Assembly (NCBI GenBank): GCA_937891735.1
Contig: CALAGR010000138.1
Location: 1-64,000 of the forward strand
DNA: 64,000 nucleotides
Reading direction: 5' to 3'
DNA from: an uncultured Pseudomonadota bacterium
GTDB lineage: Bacteria > Myxococcota_A > UBA796 > UBA9615
Part shown: one piece after another, positions 23,223 through 31,720 of the stretch
How positions within the stretch are numbered: the stretch's first letter is position 1
Layout: the number at the start of each line of letters is the position of its first letter
Notes under the pieces: model-generated
What the model was told of the DNA's origin: nothing
The model's database searches: none
The model's input: the letters and a program-made list of their open reading frames with translations, nothing else
Position numbers and translations under genes: made by a program

Positions 23223-25108
23223 GGGGCGTCCGGCCGCAGACCGCCGCGGATCCGCCCCGCCAGGAGGGCGAGCGCCGCGGGGGTCATGCCCGGGATGCGC
23301 GCGGCGTCGTCCAGGGTGGGCGGGGCCACACGCCCCAGCTTCTCCACGAGCTCGTGCCGCAGGCCGGGCACCCCTTCGAAGCGGAAGCCGACAGGGATCC
23401 CCAGGGAGCCCAGCGCGCGCACCCGGTCCACCTCGACCTGCTGGCGGTCGATGTAGCCCGCGTACCGGCACTGGATGATCACCTGCTCCAGGTCCTCGTC
23501 TGCCAGGGTCGGACCGGTGAGGTTGGCGGCCTCGAGCAGGGGGCCCATCTGGATGCCCCTGCGCTGGCTCATCTCGGCGAGCGTTCGGGCCCGGGACAGG
23601 TCCGGCTCACCGAGCCCGTGCAGCAGGGCGTTCACGGCGGGGCTCGGCTCCACGCGGGTGGTCTGCATCCAGCGCAGACCCCGGGTGATGGCCTCCTGCC
23701 GCCGCCCGAACACGGCCCAGCGTTCCTCGTCTACGAGCCCCGCCCGCCGGCCGATGGGGGTCAGCCGCAGATCCGCGTTGTCCTCCCGAAGGAGCAGTCG
23801 AAACTCCGCGCGGCTCGTGAACATGCGGTAGGGCTCAGCGGTCCCCAGGGTCGTCAGGTCATCGACGAGCACGCCGATGTAGGCCTCGTCCCGGCGCAGG
23901 ATCAGGGGCTCGCCCTCCTGCACCGCGAGGGCCGCGTTGAGCCCCGCGAGCAGCCCCTGTGCGGCCGCCTCCTCGTACCCCGTGGTGCCGTTGATCTGCC
24001 CTGCGAGGTACAGGCCCGGCAGCAGGCGGGACTCCAGGGTGCGGTGCAGATCCCGCGGGTCCGAGAAGTCGTACTCGATGGCGTAGCCGGGCCGGATGAT
24101 CCGGGCCTGCTCGAGCCCCTGGATGGTGCGGACCGCGTCCCGCTGGACCTGCACCGGCAGGCTCGTGCTGAAGCCGTTGGGGTAGACCTCCCGGGTGGCG
24201 AGCCCCTCCGGCTCGAGGAACAGCCGATGGGACTCCTTGTCCGGGAACCGGACCAGCTTGTCCTCGATGGCGGGGCAGTAGCGCGGCCCGCTGCCGCCGA
24301 TGCGCGCGTGCTCGCCGTATAGCGGGGAGTGCCTCAGACCGGCCCGGATCACGGCGTGGGTGCGGGCGTTGGTGTCGGTGATCGCGCAGCGGATCTGGGG
24401 CAGTCGCGGGGTCGGGCCCACGAACGAGAAGCGGCCACCTGGGTGATCGCCCTCCTGGGGCTCCAGGCGTGCCCAGTCGATGGTCCGGCCGTCCAGCCGC
24501 GGGACCGTGCCGGTCTTGAGCCGGCCCAGGCGGTGGCCCACGGCCTCCAGCGCGGCCGACAGGTGCGCCGCGGCGGGGGCTCCGTTGCCGCCGCCCGAAC
24601 GATCCGCGAGGCCCGTGTACAGGCGGCCCCGCAGGAACGTGCCAGTGGTGACCACGGCCGCCCGGCACCGCACCACGGCCCCGCCCACCAGGGTCACGCC
24701 AGCCACCCGTCCATGTTCCACGAGAAACCCCGAGGCCTCGGCCTCGATCACCGTGAGCCCGGCGCACGCGGCCACGGTCTGGCCCATGGCCCGCTGGTAC
24801 AGGTGCCTGTCCACCTGGGCCCGGGACGAGCGCACGGCCAGGCCCCGCCGGGTGTTGAGGTACTTGAACTGGATGCTGGTGGCGTCCGTGGTGCGCGCCA
24901 TCTGGCCGCCCAGGGCATCGATCTCACGGACCAGGTGTCCCTTGGCCTGGCCGCCGATGGCGGGGTTGCAGGGCATGCGGCCGATGCCCCCCGCCACCAG
25001 GGTCACCAGCGCCGTGCGCAGGCCCATCCGGGCGCAGGCCAGCGAGGCCTCCGTGCCGGCGTGGCCGCCGCCGATGACGAGGACGTCGAATGGGTCGCGG
25101 GTCCGCAT
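23219..25108 (-). CDS. mnmG: tRNA uridine-5-carboxymethylaminomethyl modification enzyme MnmG (GidA)
   Basis: A 629-residue FAD protein, the usual MnmG length (about 630). The FAD motif [17 protein letters not shown] is at the N-terminus, followed by the signature [21 protein letters not shown] with its catalytic Cys, and a C-terminal SAM-like tRNA domain ([11 protein letters not shown]). With MnmE it installs the cmnm5 group on U34 of tRNAs. MnmE is encoded 1.4 kb away on the same strand, separated by a parS region and an inserted HEAT gene. Confidence 0.97.
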   Translation of the reverse strand: MRTRDPFDVLVIGGGHAGTEASLACARMGLRTALVTLVAGGIGRMPCNPAIGGQAKGHLVREIDALGGQMARTTDATSIQFKYLNTRRGLAVRSSRAQVDRHLYQRAMGQTVAACAGLTVIEAEASGFLVEHGRVAGVTLVGGAVVRCRAAVVTTGTFLRGRLYTGLADRSGGGNGAPAAAHLSAALEAVGHRLGRLKTGTVPRLDGRTIDWARLEPQEGDHPGGRFSFVGPTPRLPQIRCAITDTNARTHAVIRAGLRHSPLYGEHARIGGSGPRYCPAIEDKLVRFPDKESHRLFLEPEGLATREVYPNGFSTSLPVQVQRDAVRTIQGLEQARIIRPGYAIEYDFSDPRDLHRTLESRLLPGLYLAGQINGTTGYEEAAAQGLLAGLNAALAVQEGEPLILRRDEAYIGVLVDDLTTLGTAEPYRMFTSRAEFRLLLREDNADLRLTPIGRRAGLVDEERWAVFGRRQEAITRGLRWMQTTRVEPSPAVNALLHGLGEPDLSRARTLAEMSQRRGIQMGPLLEAANLTGPTLADEDLEQVIIQCRYAGYIDRQQVEVDRVRALGSLGIPVGFRFEGVPGLRHELVEKLGRVAPPTLDDAARIPGMTPAALALLAGRIRGGLRPDAP

Positions 25109-25153
25109 GAGCGGGCATTTGCGCCTGTCCGTGGCAGGCCGTCAAGGGGTCTG

Positions 25154-25169
25154 GGTTTCACGTGAAACG
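25154..25169. promoter_or_regulatory. parS site 1
   Basis: GGTTTCACGTGAAACG contains the perfect 14-bp palindrome GTTTCACGTGAAAC of the bacterial parS consensus TGTTTCACGTGAAACA. It lies 46 bp upstream of the mnmG start and is a ParB loading site. Confidence 0.93.
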
Positions 25170-25198
25170 GTCCGGGGACGGCGCTGTCGCCAACATCG

Positions 25199-25240
25199 CC
25201 ATATATTCTTGATATTGTTGGTTTTGTGGATAACTATCGG
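25199..25240. other. AT-rich patch with perfect DnaA box between parS sites (candidate origin element)
   Basis: A roughly 40-bp AT-rich stretch (atatattcttgatattg followed by gttttgtgga and taactatc) in otherwise GC-rich DNA carries TTATCCACA, the exact consensus DnaA box, on the minus strand at 25225-25233. Parental TTGATA/AACTAT spacing would also allow a promoter. Its place between two parS sites, upstream of mnmG as oriC is in E. coli, makes it an origin candidate; a single box is few for a full origin. Confidence 0.5.
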
Positions 25241-25246
25241 GCGGTC

Positions 25247-25262
25247 TGTTCCACGTGAAACG
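25247..25262. promoter_or_regulatory. parS site 2
   Basis: TGTTCCACGTGAAACG matches the parS consensus at 14 of 16 positions, with T to C inside the left arm as in known natural parS variants. It is 77 bp from site 1. Confidence 0.88.
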
Positions 25263-25310
25263 CGCCCGCCGGGAGGCCCTGGATCCGCGTCCAGAAAGCA
25301 GAAAACAACG

Positions 25311-25326
25311 CGTTTCACGTGAAACA
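25311..25326. promoter_or_regulatory. parS site 3
   Basis: CGTTTCACGTGAAACA matches the parS consensus at 15 of 16 positions and keeps the perfect 14-bp core. It is 48 bp from site 2, giving a three-site cluster spanning 173 bp. Confidence 0.93.
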
Positions 25327-25376
25327 CGCCGAATCGGTCCCGCTGGGGTGGGGTCTGGACCCTCCCGGATCGGGTT

Positions 25377-25488
25377 CCTTGTTTTCGCTAAACAAGGATT
25401 CCTGGAGGAATCCCCTCGCCCCCTGACCCGCACGGCTCGGGTCCTGGCTCCTACCTGCGGGCCGCCTCGTCCCGGATCTGGGACGAGG
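25377..25488. repeat. Three perfect inverted repeats next to the parS cluster
   Basis: CCTTGTTT/AAACAAGG (25377-25397, 5-base loop), GGATTCC/GGAATCC (25396-25413, 4-base loop) and CCTCGTCCC/GGGACGAGG (25465-25488, 6-base loop) follow one another within 112 bp, between parS site 3 and the HEAT gene start at 25523. No T-tract follows any of them, so ordinary termination is unlikely. They could be 5' leader structures or protein-binding dyads. Confidence 0.5.
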
Positions 25489-25522
25489 GAACGGGCTAGA
25501 CTCCCTCGCCTGGAGGAACCAC

Positions 25523-26518
25523 ATGCATCTGTCCCGAGTCCTGATCGCCGCTGCCCTGCTCTCCATCCCCGCCGCCGCCTCTGCCGGCACAGCCGTCGAG
25601 CTGCGCCACAACGGCGCCGGCGAGCACTGCCAGGGGGATGGCGGAAAGAAGGGGGCGAAGCTCCTGGAGAAGTTCGGCTCCGCCCTCGGCGGCGAGGACA
25701 CCCGCAAGGCCTGGAAGTCCCTGCGGGACGCGGGCGAGCCCGGCTGCGACGCCATCGCCGCGTGGCTCAAGGAGGGGGCTCCGGGCGAAGAGACCGCAGG
25801 CATCGCGGACGCCGCCGCCCTGCTCGTCAAGAACGGCAACGACAGCCACGTCGCGGCCGCCCTGATGTGGCTCGGCGACGAGGATCCGGACGTGCTGCGG
25901 GGGATCCTGGGCGCCCTGGAGTACCGGCTCGGGGTGCTCGATCCCGACTCCACCGCCGCCATCGCCGCCGACACCCGCAAGGGGGTTGGGGACGCCGCCG
26001 TCTCGGTGTTCATCGGCTACCACTCCGTCGGCACCATGAAGACCGTCTACGGCATCCCGGTGTACGAGGAGATCGCGTACTGGGGCTCGGTCACGGCGCC
26101 GCCGGACCACTACGTCAAGGCCGTGGGCACGCTGCTGCAGGGCGCGACGCCGGACCGCAAGGAGGACGTGGCGAAGTACGCCGGCCGTCACTACCGCGAG
26201 GCGCACACGGGGCAGGACGCCTGGGCCCCCTTCCTGGTGGCGATGGTCGATTCGATGGACAAGGAGTCCCAGAAGGCCGCCAACATCGCGGCCAAGCACC
26301 TCGCCTGGGGTGAGCCCGCGGGCATTGACGAGGCGGTCACCAAGATCATCTCTTCGGGCAACGCAGAGACGATGGAGCACTTCCTGGATGGCTTCGAGGA
26401 GCGCCTGGGCGAGGGCCGCGGCACCGCCGCCACCATCGCGCGTCTGGAGACGATCGCCGCCGCCGGCGACAAGCGCGCACCCAAGATCGCGAAGAAGTTC
26501 GCCAAGAAGGTGCAGTAG
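25523..26518 (+). CDS. Secreted HEAT-repeat protein inserted in the origin block
   Basis: A 331-residue protein with a Sec signal peptide (cleavage near residue 21, AAASA). The mature part is helical with PBS/HEAT-like units at about 60-160 and 235-320 and ends in a Lys-rich stretch (KIAKKFAKKVQ). TGGAGGAA precedes the ATG. It is transcribed against its neighbours mnmG and mnmE, which are usually adjacent in the ancestral order, and converges on mnmE with 13 bp between. Function unknown. Confidence 0.82.
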   Translation: MHLSRVLIAAALLSIPAAASAGTAVELRHNGAGEHCQGDGGKKGAKLLEKFGSALGGEDTRKAWKSLRDAGEPGCDAIAAWLKEGAPGEETAGIADAAALLVKNGNDSHVAAALMWLGDEDPDVLRGILGALEYRLGVLDPDSTAAIAADTRKGVGDAAVSVFIGYHSVGTMKTVYGIPVYEEIAYWGSVTAPPDHYVKAVGTLLQGATPDRKEDVAKYAGRHYREAHTGQDAWAPFLVAMVDSMDKESQKAANIAAKHLAWGEPAGIDEAVTKIISSGNAETMEHFLDGFEERLGEGRGTAATIARLETIAAAGDKRAPKIAKKFAKKVQ

Positions 26519-26531
26519 ATCCAGCGCGCGG

Positions 26532-27878
26532 CTACTTGCCGATGCAGAAGCGGCTGAACAGCTCGTCCAGCACGCGTTCCTCTGGCCACGCTCCGATCAG
26601 CTCCTCCAGCGCGCGCCCCGCCCGCCGCACCGCCACCGCCGACAGGACGACCTCCTCGGCCCCCGCGGTGATCGCGTCGTCCAGGGCGGCCACCGCCTCG
26701 GACAGGGCTTGGCCTTGCCGCACCGTGGTCAGCACGACGTCCTGGGTGGCCACCGCGGAGGCCCCGGCCGCTGCCGTGATCGCCTCCTGCACGGCATCGA
26801 GCCCCGCCCCCTGAGGCGTCGCCACCAGGAGCCACCCTCCGCCTAGCAGCCGCGACCTCGTCGACTCATCCAGCAGATCGGCGTGGGTCGCGACGCCCAC
26901 CCCGGATGCGGGTCCCTCGACCGCCCGCCCGTCCCGCACCACGACCACCACGTCGGCCTGCTCCACCGCCCGCCCGGTCCGCTCCACGCCCTCGGCCTCG
27001 ATGGGATCCGCGGCCTGCCGCAGCCCCGCCGTGTCCTCCAGGCGATACACCACGCCATCCCACTCCACCGACTCGGCGACCAGGTCGCGGGTGGTGCCGG
27101 GCCGGGGCGACACGATGGACCGGTCGTGCCCCAGGAGCGCGTTGAAGAGCGTGGACTTGCCGGCGTTCACGGGCCCCGTCAGCACCACCCGCACCCCCGC
27201 CAGCAGCAGGCGCCCCGAGCGCGCGGTGTCGGCGAGCCGCGCCATGGACGTGGCGAGCGCCACGAGCCGCGCCAGATCCTGGGCGATGTCCGCCTCGTCC
27301 ACGTCTTCGGGGAAGTCGACGGCGGCCTCCAGGGCCACCGCCACCGTGAGCAGGTCGTCCCTCCAGCGCTCGAGCCGCTGGGTCAGCTCCCCGCCGAGCT
27401 GGCGGGCTGCGAGCTGCACCGCGGCCCGGCCCGGCGCCCGGATCAGCGCGTCCACCCCCTCCGCGTCCAGCAGCGACAGCCGGCCGTTCTGGACCGCACG
27501 GCGGGTCAGCTCCCCCGGGCGAGCGGCCCGCGCACCGGCGTCCTGCAGCGCCTCCACCACCTGCGTCAACAGCACGGGGTTTCCGTGCAGGTGCAGCTCC
27601 GCGACGTCCTGGCCGGTGTAGGTCCGGGGACCGAAGAAGCGCACCACGAGCCCGCGATCCAGGACCGCGCCGGCGATGCGCACGGTCACCAGCTGCAGCT
27701 GTCGGTCGACCAGGCGCTGCGCCGGGGCGCCGATGAGGTGGTGGAGCAGCGCATCGACCTGCGGGCCGGAGCCGGAGATCCGCACGATGCCGATGGCGCC
27801 TCGACCCCGGGGAGTCGAGATCGTGACGATGGGATCATCGAGGAGGCCGTGCACCCGACCGAGCATGCTGTCGGGCAC
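26532..27878 (-). CDS. mnmE: tRNA modification GTPase MnmE (TrmE)
   Basis: A 448-residue GTPase of standard length. N-terminal folate-binding domain (STPRGRGAIGIVRISG), helical domain, and an inserted G domain with G1 GPVNAGKST, G2 PGTTRD, G3 DTAGLR, then the C-terminal CIGK whose Cys is essential. It partners MnmG in U34 tRNA modification. The start is GTG 27878 or ATG 27866, 12 bp apart; I kept the longer. It lies 11 bp after jag. Confidence 0.96.
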   Translation of the reverse strand: MPDSMLGRVHGLLDDPIVTISTPRGRGAIGIVRISGSGPQVDALLHHLIGAPAQRLVDRQLQLVTVRIAGAVLDRGLVVRFFGPRTYTGQDVAELHLHGNPVLLTQVVEALQDAGARAARPGELTRRAVQNGRLSLLDAEGVDALIRAPGRAAVQLAARQLGGELTQRLERWRDDLLTVAVALEAAVDFPEDVDEADIAQDLARLVALATSMARLADTARSGRLLLAGVRVVLTGPVNAGKSTLFNALLGHDRSIVSPRPGTTRDLVAESVEWDGVVYRLEDTAGLRQAADPIEAEGVERTGRAVEQADVVVVVRDGRAVEGPASGVGVATHADLLDESTRSRLLGGGWLLVATPQGAGLDAVQEAITAAAGASAVATQDVVLTTVRQGQALSEAVAALDDAITAGAEEVVLSAVAVRRAGRALEELIGAWPEERVLDELFSRFCIGK

Positions 27879-27889
27879 GGGACCGGGCG

Positions 27890-28561
27890 CTACTCCGCGC
27901 CGGTGGGCTCAGGGGCGATCTCGACGGACTTGAGCCCGCCGCGCGCCTGGTCTGCGGATCGGGACACGAGCCCGCCGTGCTCCTTGACCATCTGGTGCAC
28001 CAGGCGGCGCTCGTAGCTGTTCATCTCGCGCAGGCGAACCGGCTCGCCGGTGCTCTCGACCTGCTCGATGGCCTCCTGGGTCTCGCTCTCCAGGCGGCCC
28101 TCGCGCTCGCCGAGGTAGCCGTCCACGTCCAGGAGCACGCGGGTGTCCGGGTCCGAGCCGCGCGTCACGGCCTTGTCGAGCAGGTGCTGGAAGGCCGGCA
28201 GGTTCTTGCCGTCCCGGCCGATGAAGAGCTTGCTGTCGCGCGCCCCATCGATGCTCAGCACGAGCTTCTCACCGCGGCTGCGGCTCGAGATGGACGCGCC
28301 GTCGTTGTGGAACCAGCCGAGCAGGGTGCGAAGCCAGCGGTGGGCGTCGGTGGTGGGCCCCTCGGTGGACTGGCGCGCGACGGGCTGTCCGGCGGCGGCG
28401 GCCTCCGCAGAGACCCTGACGCTCCAGGCCCCGCCGCGGAAGTGCTCCCGCTCGTAGTCCCACTTGAGGGAGTGCACCCCCTCCACGCCGAGCTGTGCGG
28501 CCGCGCTCTGCAGAGCGTCCCACAGGGTCGGTCCCTCACCGGAAATGCGTGTCGAGGTCAT
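27890..28561 (-). CDS. jag: RNA-binding protein Jag/KhpB
   Basis: A 223-residue protein with the three Jag parts: N-terminal Jag-N (GPTLWDALQSAAAQLGVEG), a KH-like domain with an IGRDGKN loop, and a C-terminal R3H domain (NSYERRLVHQMVKEHG; Arg and His of R3H present). It binds single-stranded RNA and is linked to cell elongation and division in other bacteria. The start overlaps the yidC stop by 4 bp. Confidence 0.92.
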   Translation of the reverse strand: MTSTRISGEGPTLWDALQSAAAQLGVEGVHSLKWDYEREHFRGGAWSVRVSAEAAAAGQPVARQSTEGPTTDAHRWLRTLLGWFHNDGASISSRSRGEKLVLSIDGARDSKLFIGRDGKNLPAFQHLLDKAVTRGSDPDTRVLLDVDGYLGEREGRLESETQEAIEQVESTGEPVRLREMNSYERRLVHQMVKEHGGLVSRSADQARGGLKSVEIAPEPTGAE

Positions 28562-30321
28562 GCCTTGCTCCCAGCGGGCACGGGCTCTCCGTGGCCCCGC
28601 TTGATCACCCACTGCTGCAGGATGCTGAGGATGTTGTTCACGAAGATGTACATCACGAGGCCCGAGGGCAGCGTGAACATGATCACCCCGAAGAACAGCG
28701 TCATGAACCGCATGATCTTCTGCTGCGAGGCGTCCATGGTGGGGCTCTCGTTCATCTTCTGGGTGATGTACATGGTCAGCGACATCAGGACCGGGAACAG
28801 GCCGATGGGGTCCTGAAGGGTCAGGTCGCAGAAGTACAGGAACTTGGCCTGGTACAGATCCGCCGACATCCACAGCACGCGGTAGAGCGCAAACCAGATC
28901 GGCATCTGCACGACCATGGGCAGACAACCGCCCATCGGGTTGACCCCGCGCTCCTTGAACAGCTCCATCATCTCCTTGTTGAGGGCCTCCTTGTCGCTCC
29001 CGTACTTCTCCCGCATCGCGGCGAGCTCGGGGTTGAGGTCCTGCATCTGCTTCATGGAGCGGTACTGCTTCTGCGTCAGCGGGAACAGCAGCAGCTTCAC
29101 GGTCACGGTCAGCAGGATGATGGAGAGCCCGTAGCTGCCCAGCAGGCCGTACAGGAACTTGAGGAAGGACAGGATCGGGATGGCGACGAGCCCGAAGATG
29201 CCGAAGTCCACCGACGAGGCCATGCGCATCTCGGCGCCTTCGAGCCCTTCGAGCGTCTTGGGGCCGGCCCACAGCTTGAACGGGTAGCTGACGCTCTCAC
29301 CGACCGCGAGCAGCTTGGGCGCCACCGTCACGGTGGACGCGAAGAGGCCCGCCTTCTCGTCCGCGACGGTGAACGCGGCCGTCCCCGTCATGGGCTCCGC
29401 CGGCTCGAGGCCGAGCATGAAGTACTTGCCGCCGACGCCCCACCAGCTCATCTGGCCGATGAACGGCAGCTCACCCTTCTTGCGCAGCTTCGCTTCGTCG
29501 GCGATCTCGTGGTCGTCGTCCACCTGCAGGTGGGTCTCGACCTTCGGTCCGTAGCGGCTCTCCGCCTCCGGCATGAGGTCGACGACGCCGAAGCTCGGGG
29601 TCACCTCCCGCGCCGTTCCGCCCACGTTGCGGATCGTCACGGTGTAGTCGGTGACGAAGCCGTCCTTGGGGAAGGCGTAGCTCTTCGTGATCTCGATGCC
29701 GTCGCGCGTGGTGGCGAACACCGCCGCATCCACGCTGCTGGAGACCACGGCGTACTGCACCGAGTCGCTGGCGATCCCGCGGCTGTCGATGCCCACGGGC
29801 AGGTGCGCGATGTCCGGGGCGCGGATCACGTCCACGAGCCCGTGGACCTCCTCCTCGGAGCAGGCCAGGGTGAACGGGCCGACATCCTCGCCCTTGATCT
29901 TGTGCAGCAGCCAGGTGGGCAGCCACGGCGTCTCGGGGGGCTGGGCGAGGTACCCGTCGAGCACGTACTCGGCCGGCCCGCCTCCGAGGCTGGACCACTT
30001 CGCCCCCACGCCGCTCCACCCGAACTCGAGCTCGCGCTTCGGGGCCTCGGGAACGACGGCGGCCACCGCGGGAGCCGCGCTGTCGTCGTCCCCACGGGCG
30101 CTGTCGTCGTCGTCGGCCTCTGCCGGCGCCGCGCCGTGGCTCGCGGGGCTGGGCGTGGCGGAGTCCACCACCGCCGTGGCCTCCGGATCGACCGGCTCTT
30201 CCGGTGCCTTCGGAGGCGGGAAGACGAAGCTGTAGAAGAAGAAGACAACCATGGCCGTGAGGCCCATGGCGACCAGCATTCGCCGGTCCTGGTGGGCCTG
30301 TTGGTTCGGGTCGAGATCCAT
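28558..30321 (-). CDS. yidC: Membrane protein insertase YidC
   Basis: A 587-residue Gram-negative type YidC. First membrane helix at about 15-34, a long periplasmic P1 beta domain (about 100-350), and the conserved C-terminal insertase core with about five helices (from GIFGLVAIPILSFLKFLYG) containing PMGGCLPMVVQMPIWFALY. It inserts and folds inner-membrane proteins with or without SecYEG. Oddly, the linker after helix 1 carries the DDDDSARGDDDSA Asp tetrads found in this genome's lipoproteins. Confidence 0.97.
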   Translation of the reverse strand: MDLDPNQQAHQDRRMLVAMGLTAMVVFFFYSFVFPPPKAPEEPVDPEATAVVDSATPSPASHGAAPAEADDDDSARGDDDSAAPAVAAVVPEAPKRELEFGWSGVGAKWSSLGGGPAEYVLDGYLAQPPETPWLPTWLLHKIKGEDVGPFTLACSEEEVHGLVDVIRAPDIAHLPVGIDSRGIASDSVQYAVVSSSVDAAVFATTRDGIEITKSYAFPKDGFVTDYTVTIRNVGGTAREVTPSFGVVDLMPEAESRYGPKVETHLQVDDDHEIADEAKLRKKGELPFIGQMSWWGVGGKYFMLGLEPAEPMTGTAAFTVADEKAGLFASTVTVAPKLLAVGESVSYPFKLWAGPKTLEGLEGAEMRMASSVDFGIFGLVAIPILSFLKFLYGLLGSYGLSIILLTVTVKLLLFPLTQKQYRSMKQMQDLNPELAAMREKYGSDKEALNKEMMELFKERGVNPMGGCLPMVVQMPIWFALYRVLWMSADLYQAKFLYFCDLTLQDPIGLFPVLMSLTMYITQKMNESPTMDASQQKIMRFMTLFFGVIMFTLPSGLVMYIFVNNILSILQQWVIKRGHGEPVPAGSKA

Positions 30322-30327
30322 CGCCAG

Positions 30328-30639
30328 CTACCGGGGTGCCGCCGCCGGTCCGTCGGCAACATGCACCGAGGACTCGCCGGAGTGGTCGTGATCACACAGA
30401 GGGTGAGCGTGTAGGTGAGGTGCGGGCAGCTCCGGCACGGGGTCGAACCCGCCGGGGTACCCCGGGTGGCATCGAGCGAGCCGCTTGACGCCCATCCAGC
30501 CCCCCCGCAGGGGTCCGAAGCGCTCAATGGCCTGGGCCGCGTAGATGGAGCAGGAGGGCTCGTACCGACATGCCGGCGGCAGGGCTGGGGAGATCCAGCG
30601 CTTGTAGCCGCGCAGCAGGAACAGGAGCAGCCACTTCAC
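30328..30639 (-). CDS. yidD: Membrane protein insertion efficiency factor YidD
   Basis: A 103-residue YidD. The conserved core runs [23 protein letters not shown], then [20 protein letters not shown]; family members end shortly after DPVP, whereas this one adds a His-rich C-terminal tail ([12 protein letters not shown]). GTG start at 30639 overlaps the rnpA stop by 4 bp. It lies between rnpA and yidC as in most bacteria. Confidence 0.95.
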   Translation of the reverse strand: MKWLLLFLLRGYKRWISPALPPACRYEPSCSIYAAQAIERFGPLRGGWMGVKRLARCHPGYPGGFDPVPELPAPHLHAHPLCDHDHSGESSVHVADGPAAAPR

Positions 30640-31019
30640 GGTGAGTCCTGCCTCCGAGGGCTCCCAGGGCGGCGGTTCAGCCAGTCCCGGAGTTGGCCCA
30701 GCTCCCGATCGACATCCTGGAGCTTCAGGGTGGCGGCGCCGGGCCGAGCGATGATCACGAGGTCCCAGTTCTGCAGGAGACCGTGACGGTTGAGTCGGTA
30801 CCACTCACGCAGCAGGCGCTTTACACGCGAGCGTTGCGGCGAATTCCCGACCTTCTTGCTGACCGTGAGCCCGACCCGTCCGTGATCCAGCTGTCCCGGG
30901 CCGCGGGCCCAGGCGATCATGAAATGAGCGGTTCGGAACGTGCGGGATCGCCGACGGTGCCGACGGTATTCGGCGGATCGACGGATCCGTAGGCCGCGGG
31001 GAAAGTCGAAGTCGCCCAG
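30636..31019 (-). CDS. rnpA: Ribonuclease P protein component, apparent CTG start
   Basis: A protein of about 127 residues that helps the RNase P RNA cleave tRNA precursors. The N-terminal [18 protein letters not shown] and the signature [27 protein letters not shown] are diagnostic. There is no ATG, GTG or TTG in frame between the rpmH stop and this N-terminus; the first internal ATG is past the family's first conserved block. CTG at 31019, 3 bp after the rpmH stop, fits best, suggesting coupling. The last residues are Arg/Pro-rich. Confidence 0.88.
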   Translation of the reverse strand: MGDFDFPRGLRIRRSAEYRRHRRRSRTFRTAHFMIAWARGPGQLDHGRVGLTVSKKVGNSPQRSRVKRLLREWYRLNRHGLLQNWDLVIIARPGAATLKLQDVDRELGQLRDWLNRRPGSPRRQDSP

Positions 31020-31021
31020 CG

Positions 31022-31171
31022 CTACTTCGTGGCGATGGTCGGCACCAGGAGCTTGCGCCCCTTCAGCCGACGGCGCGTGATGATCCGCCGTCCGTTCTTG
31101 GTGGACATGCGGGCACGGAAGCCGTGGGTCCGCTTCCGGGAGAGATTCGAGGGCTGGAAGGTGCGCTTCAT
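31022..31171 (-). CDS. rpmH: 50S ribosomal protein L34
   Basis: A 49-residue basic protein reading [20 protein letters not shown], then [19 protein letters not shown], the classical L34 sequence with a five-residue C-terminal extension. First gene of the rpmH-rnpA-yidD-yidC-jag-mnmE run. Confidence 0.97.
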   Translation of the reverse strand: MKRTFQPSNLSRKRTHGFRARMSTKNGRRIITRRRLKGRKLLVPTIATK

Positions 31172-31217
31172 CGTCAGCTCCGTGACCCGCGGAAATGGCC
31201 GGGTCCAAAGGGCGCGC

Positions 31218-31246
31218 AAAATAGAGGCTGTCCATGAGGCTGTCAA
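31218..31246 (-). promoter_or_regulatory. Predicted promoter of the rpmH operon
   Basis: On the minus strand, perfect -35 TTGACA (31241-31246) and TATTTT (31218-31223) with 17-bp spacing, placing the transcription start about 40 bp upstream of rpmH. GAGGCTGTC occurs twice within the element as a direct repeat. Confidence 0.8.
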
Positions 31247-31720
31247 GACCACCGCCTCGCGCAGCGCGGCGCGCCCCACGGCTCCAGGATTTCCGCCTCC
31301 TTATATGACGCGCGTGCGAGCGCGCACGACACCTTGTGGGCCCATCGGTCCCCCCCGTGGATCGACGGGCTGGGATCGGCAGGGCGATCCCGGCTCGGGC
31401 AGAACCGGTGAGGGTCACTCCATTCGAGCCCTCCGGGCGAGCTGGTCCTGGTACCGAACAAATAGCGGACGCAAGTACCTGCCAACGACACCAGAAACGC
31501 TCGGAAGAACCGACCCCCTTCTTCCCATCAAGGATCCGGCCAACGCGACTTCGCGACGGAATTCGGCGCCACTCCCGGCGCACATTCCCACACGCCCAGA
31601 ACGGCTCCACGCCTGTTGGAATCGCTCTACAGAGCCCGTTGCGGGGCTACAGGTCGCGGAGTAGCTTCAGAGTCCCGGCGGCCTCCGGGACGCAGCCACC
31701 AACGCCAAAGGAAATCATCG
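31247..31720. other. rpmH-dnaA intergenic region (dnaA leader)
   Basis: The 549 bp between the divergent rpmH and dnaA hold the rpmH promoter and must hold that of dnaA, but I see no convincing plus-strand -35/-10. A perfect dyad CGTGCG/CGCACG is at 31312-31327. Two hairpins precede dnaA: AGCCC/GGGCT (about 31633-31648) and GTCCCGG/CCGGGAC (31672-31691). No DnaA box close to TTATCCACA was found, which argues against this being the main origin although gene polarity flips here. Confidence 0.5.

Noticed and set aside
31616-31720. Upstream in-frame extension of dnaA
   Set aside because: Low-complexity Arg-rich sequence with no ribosome site; AAGGAA supports ATG 31721.
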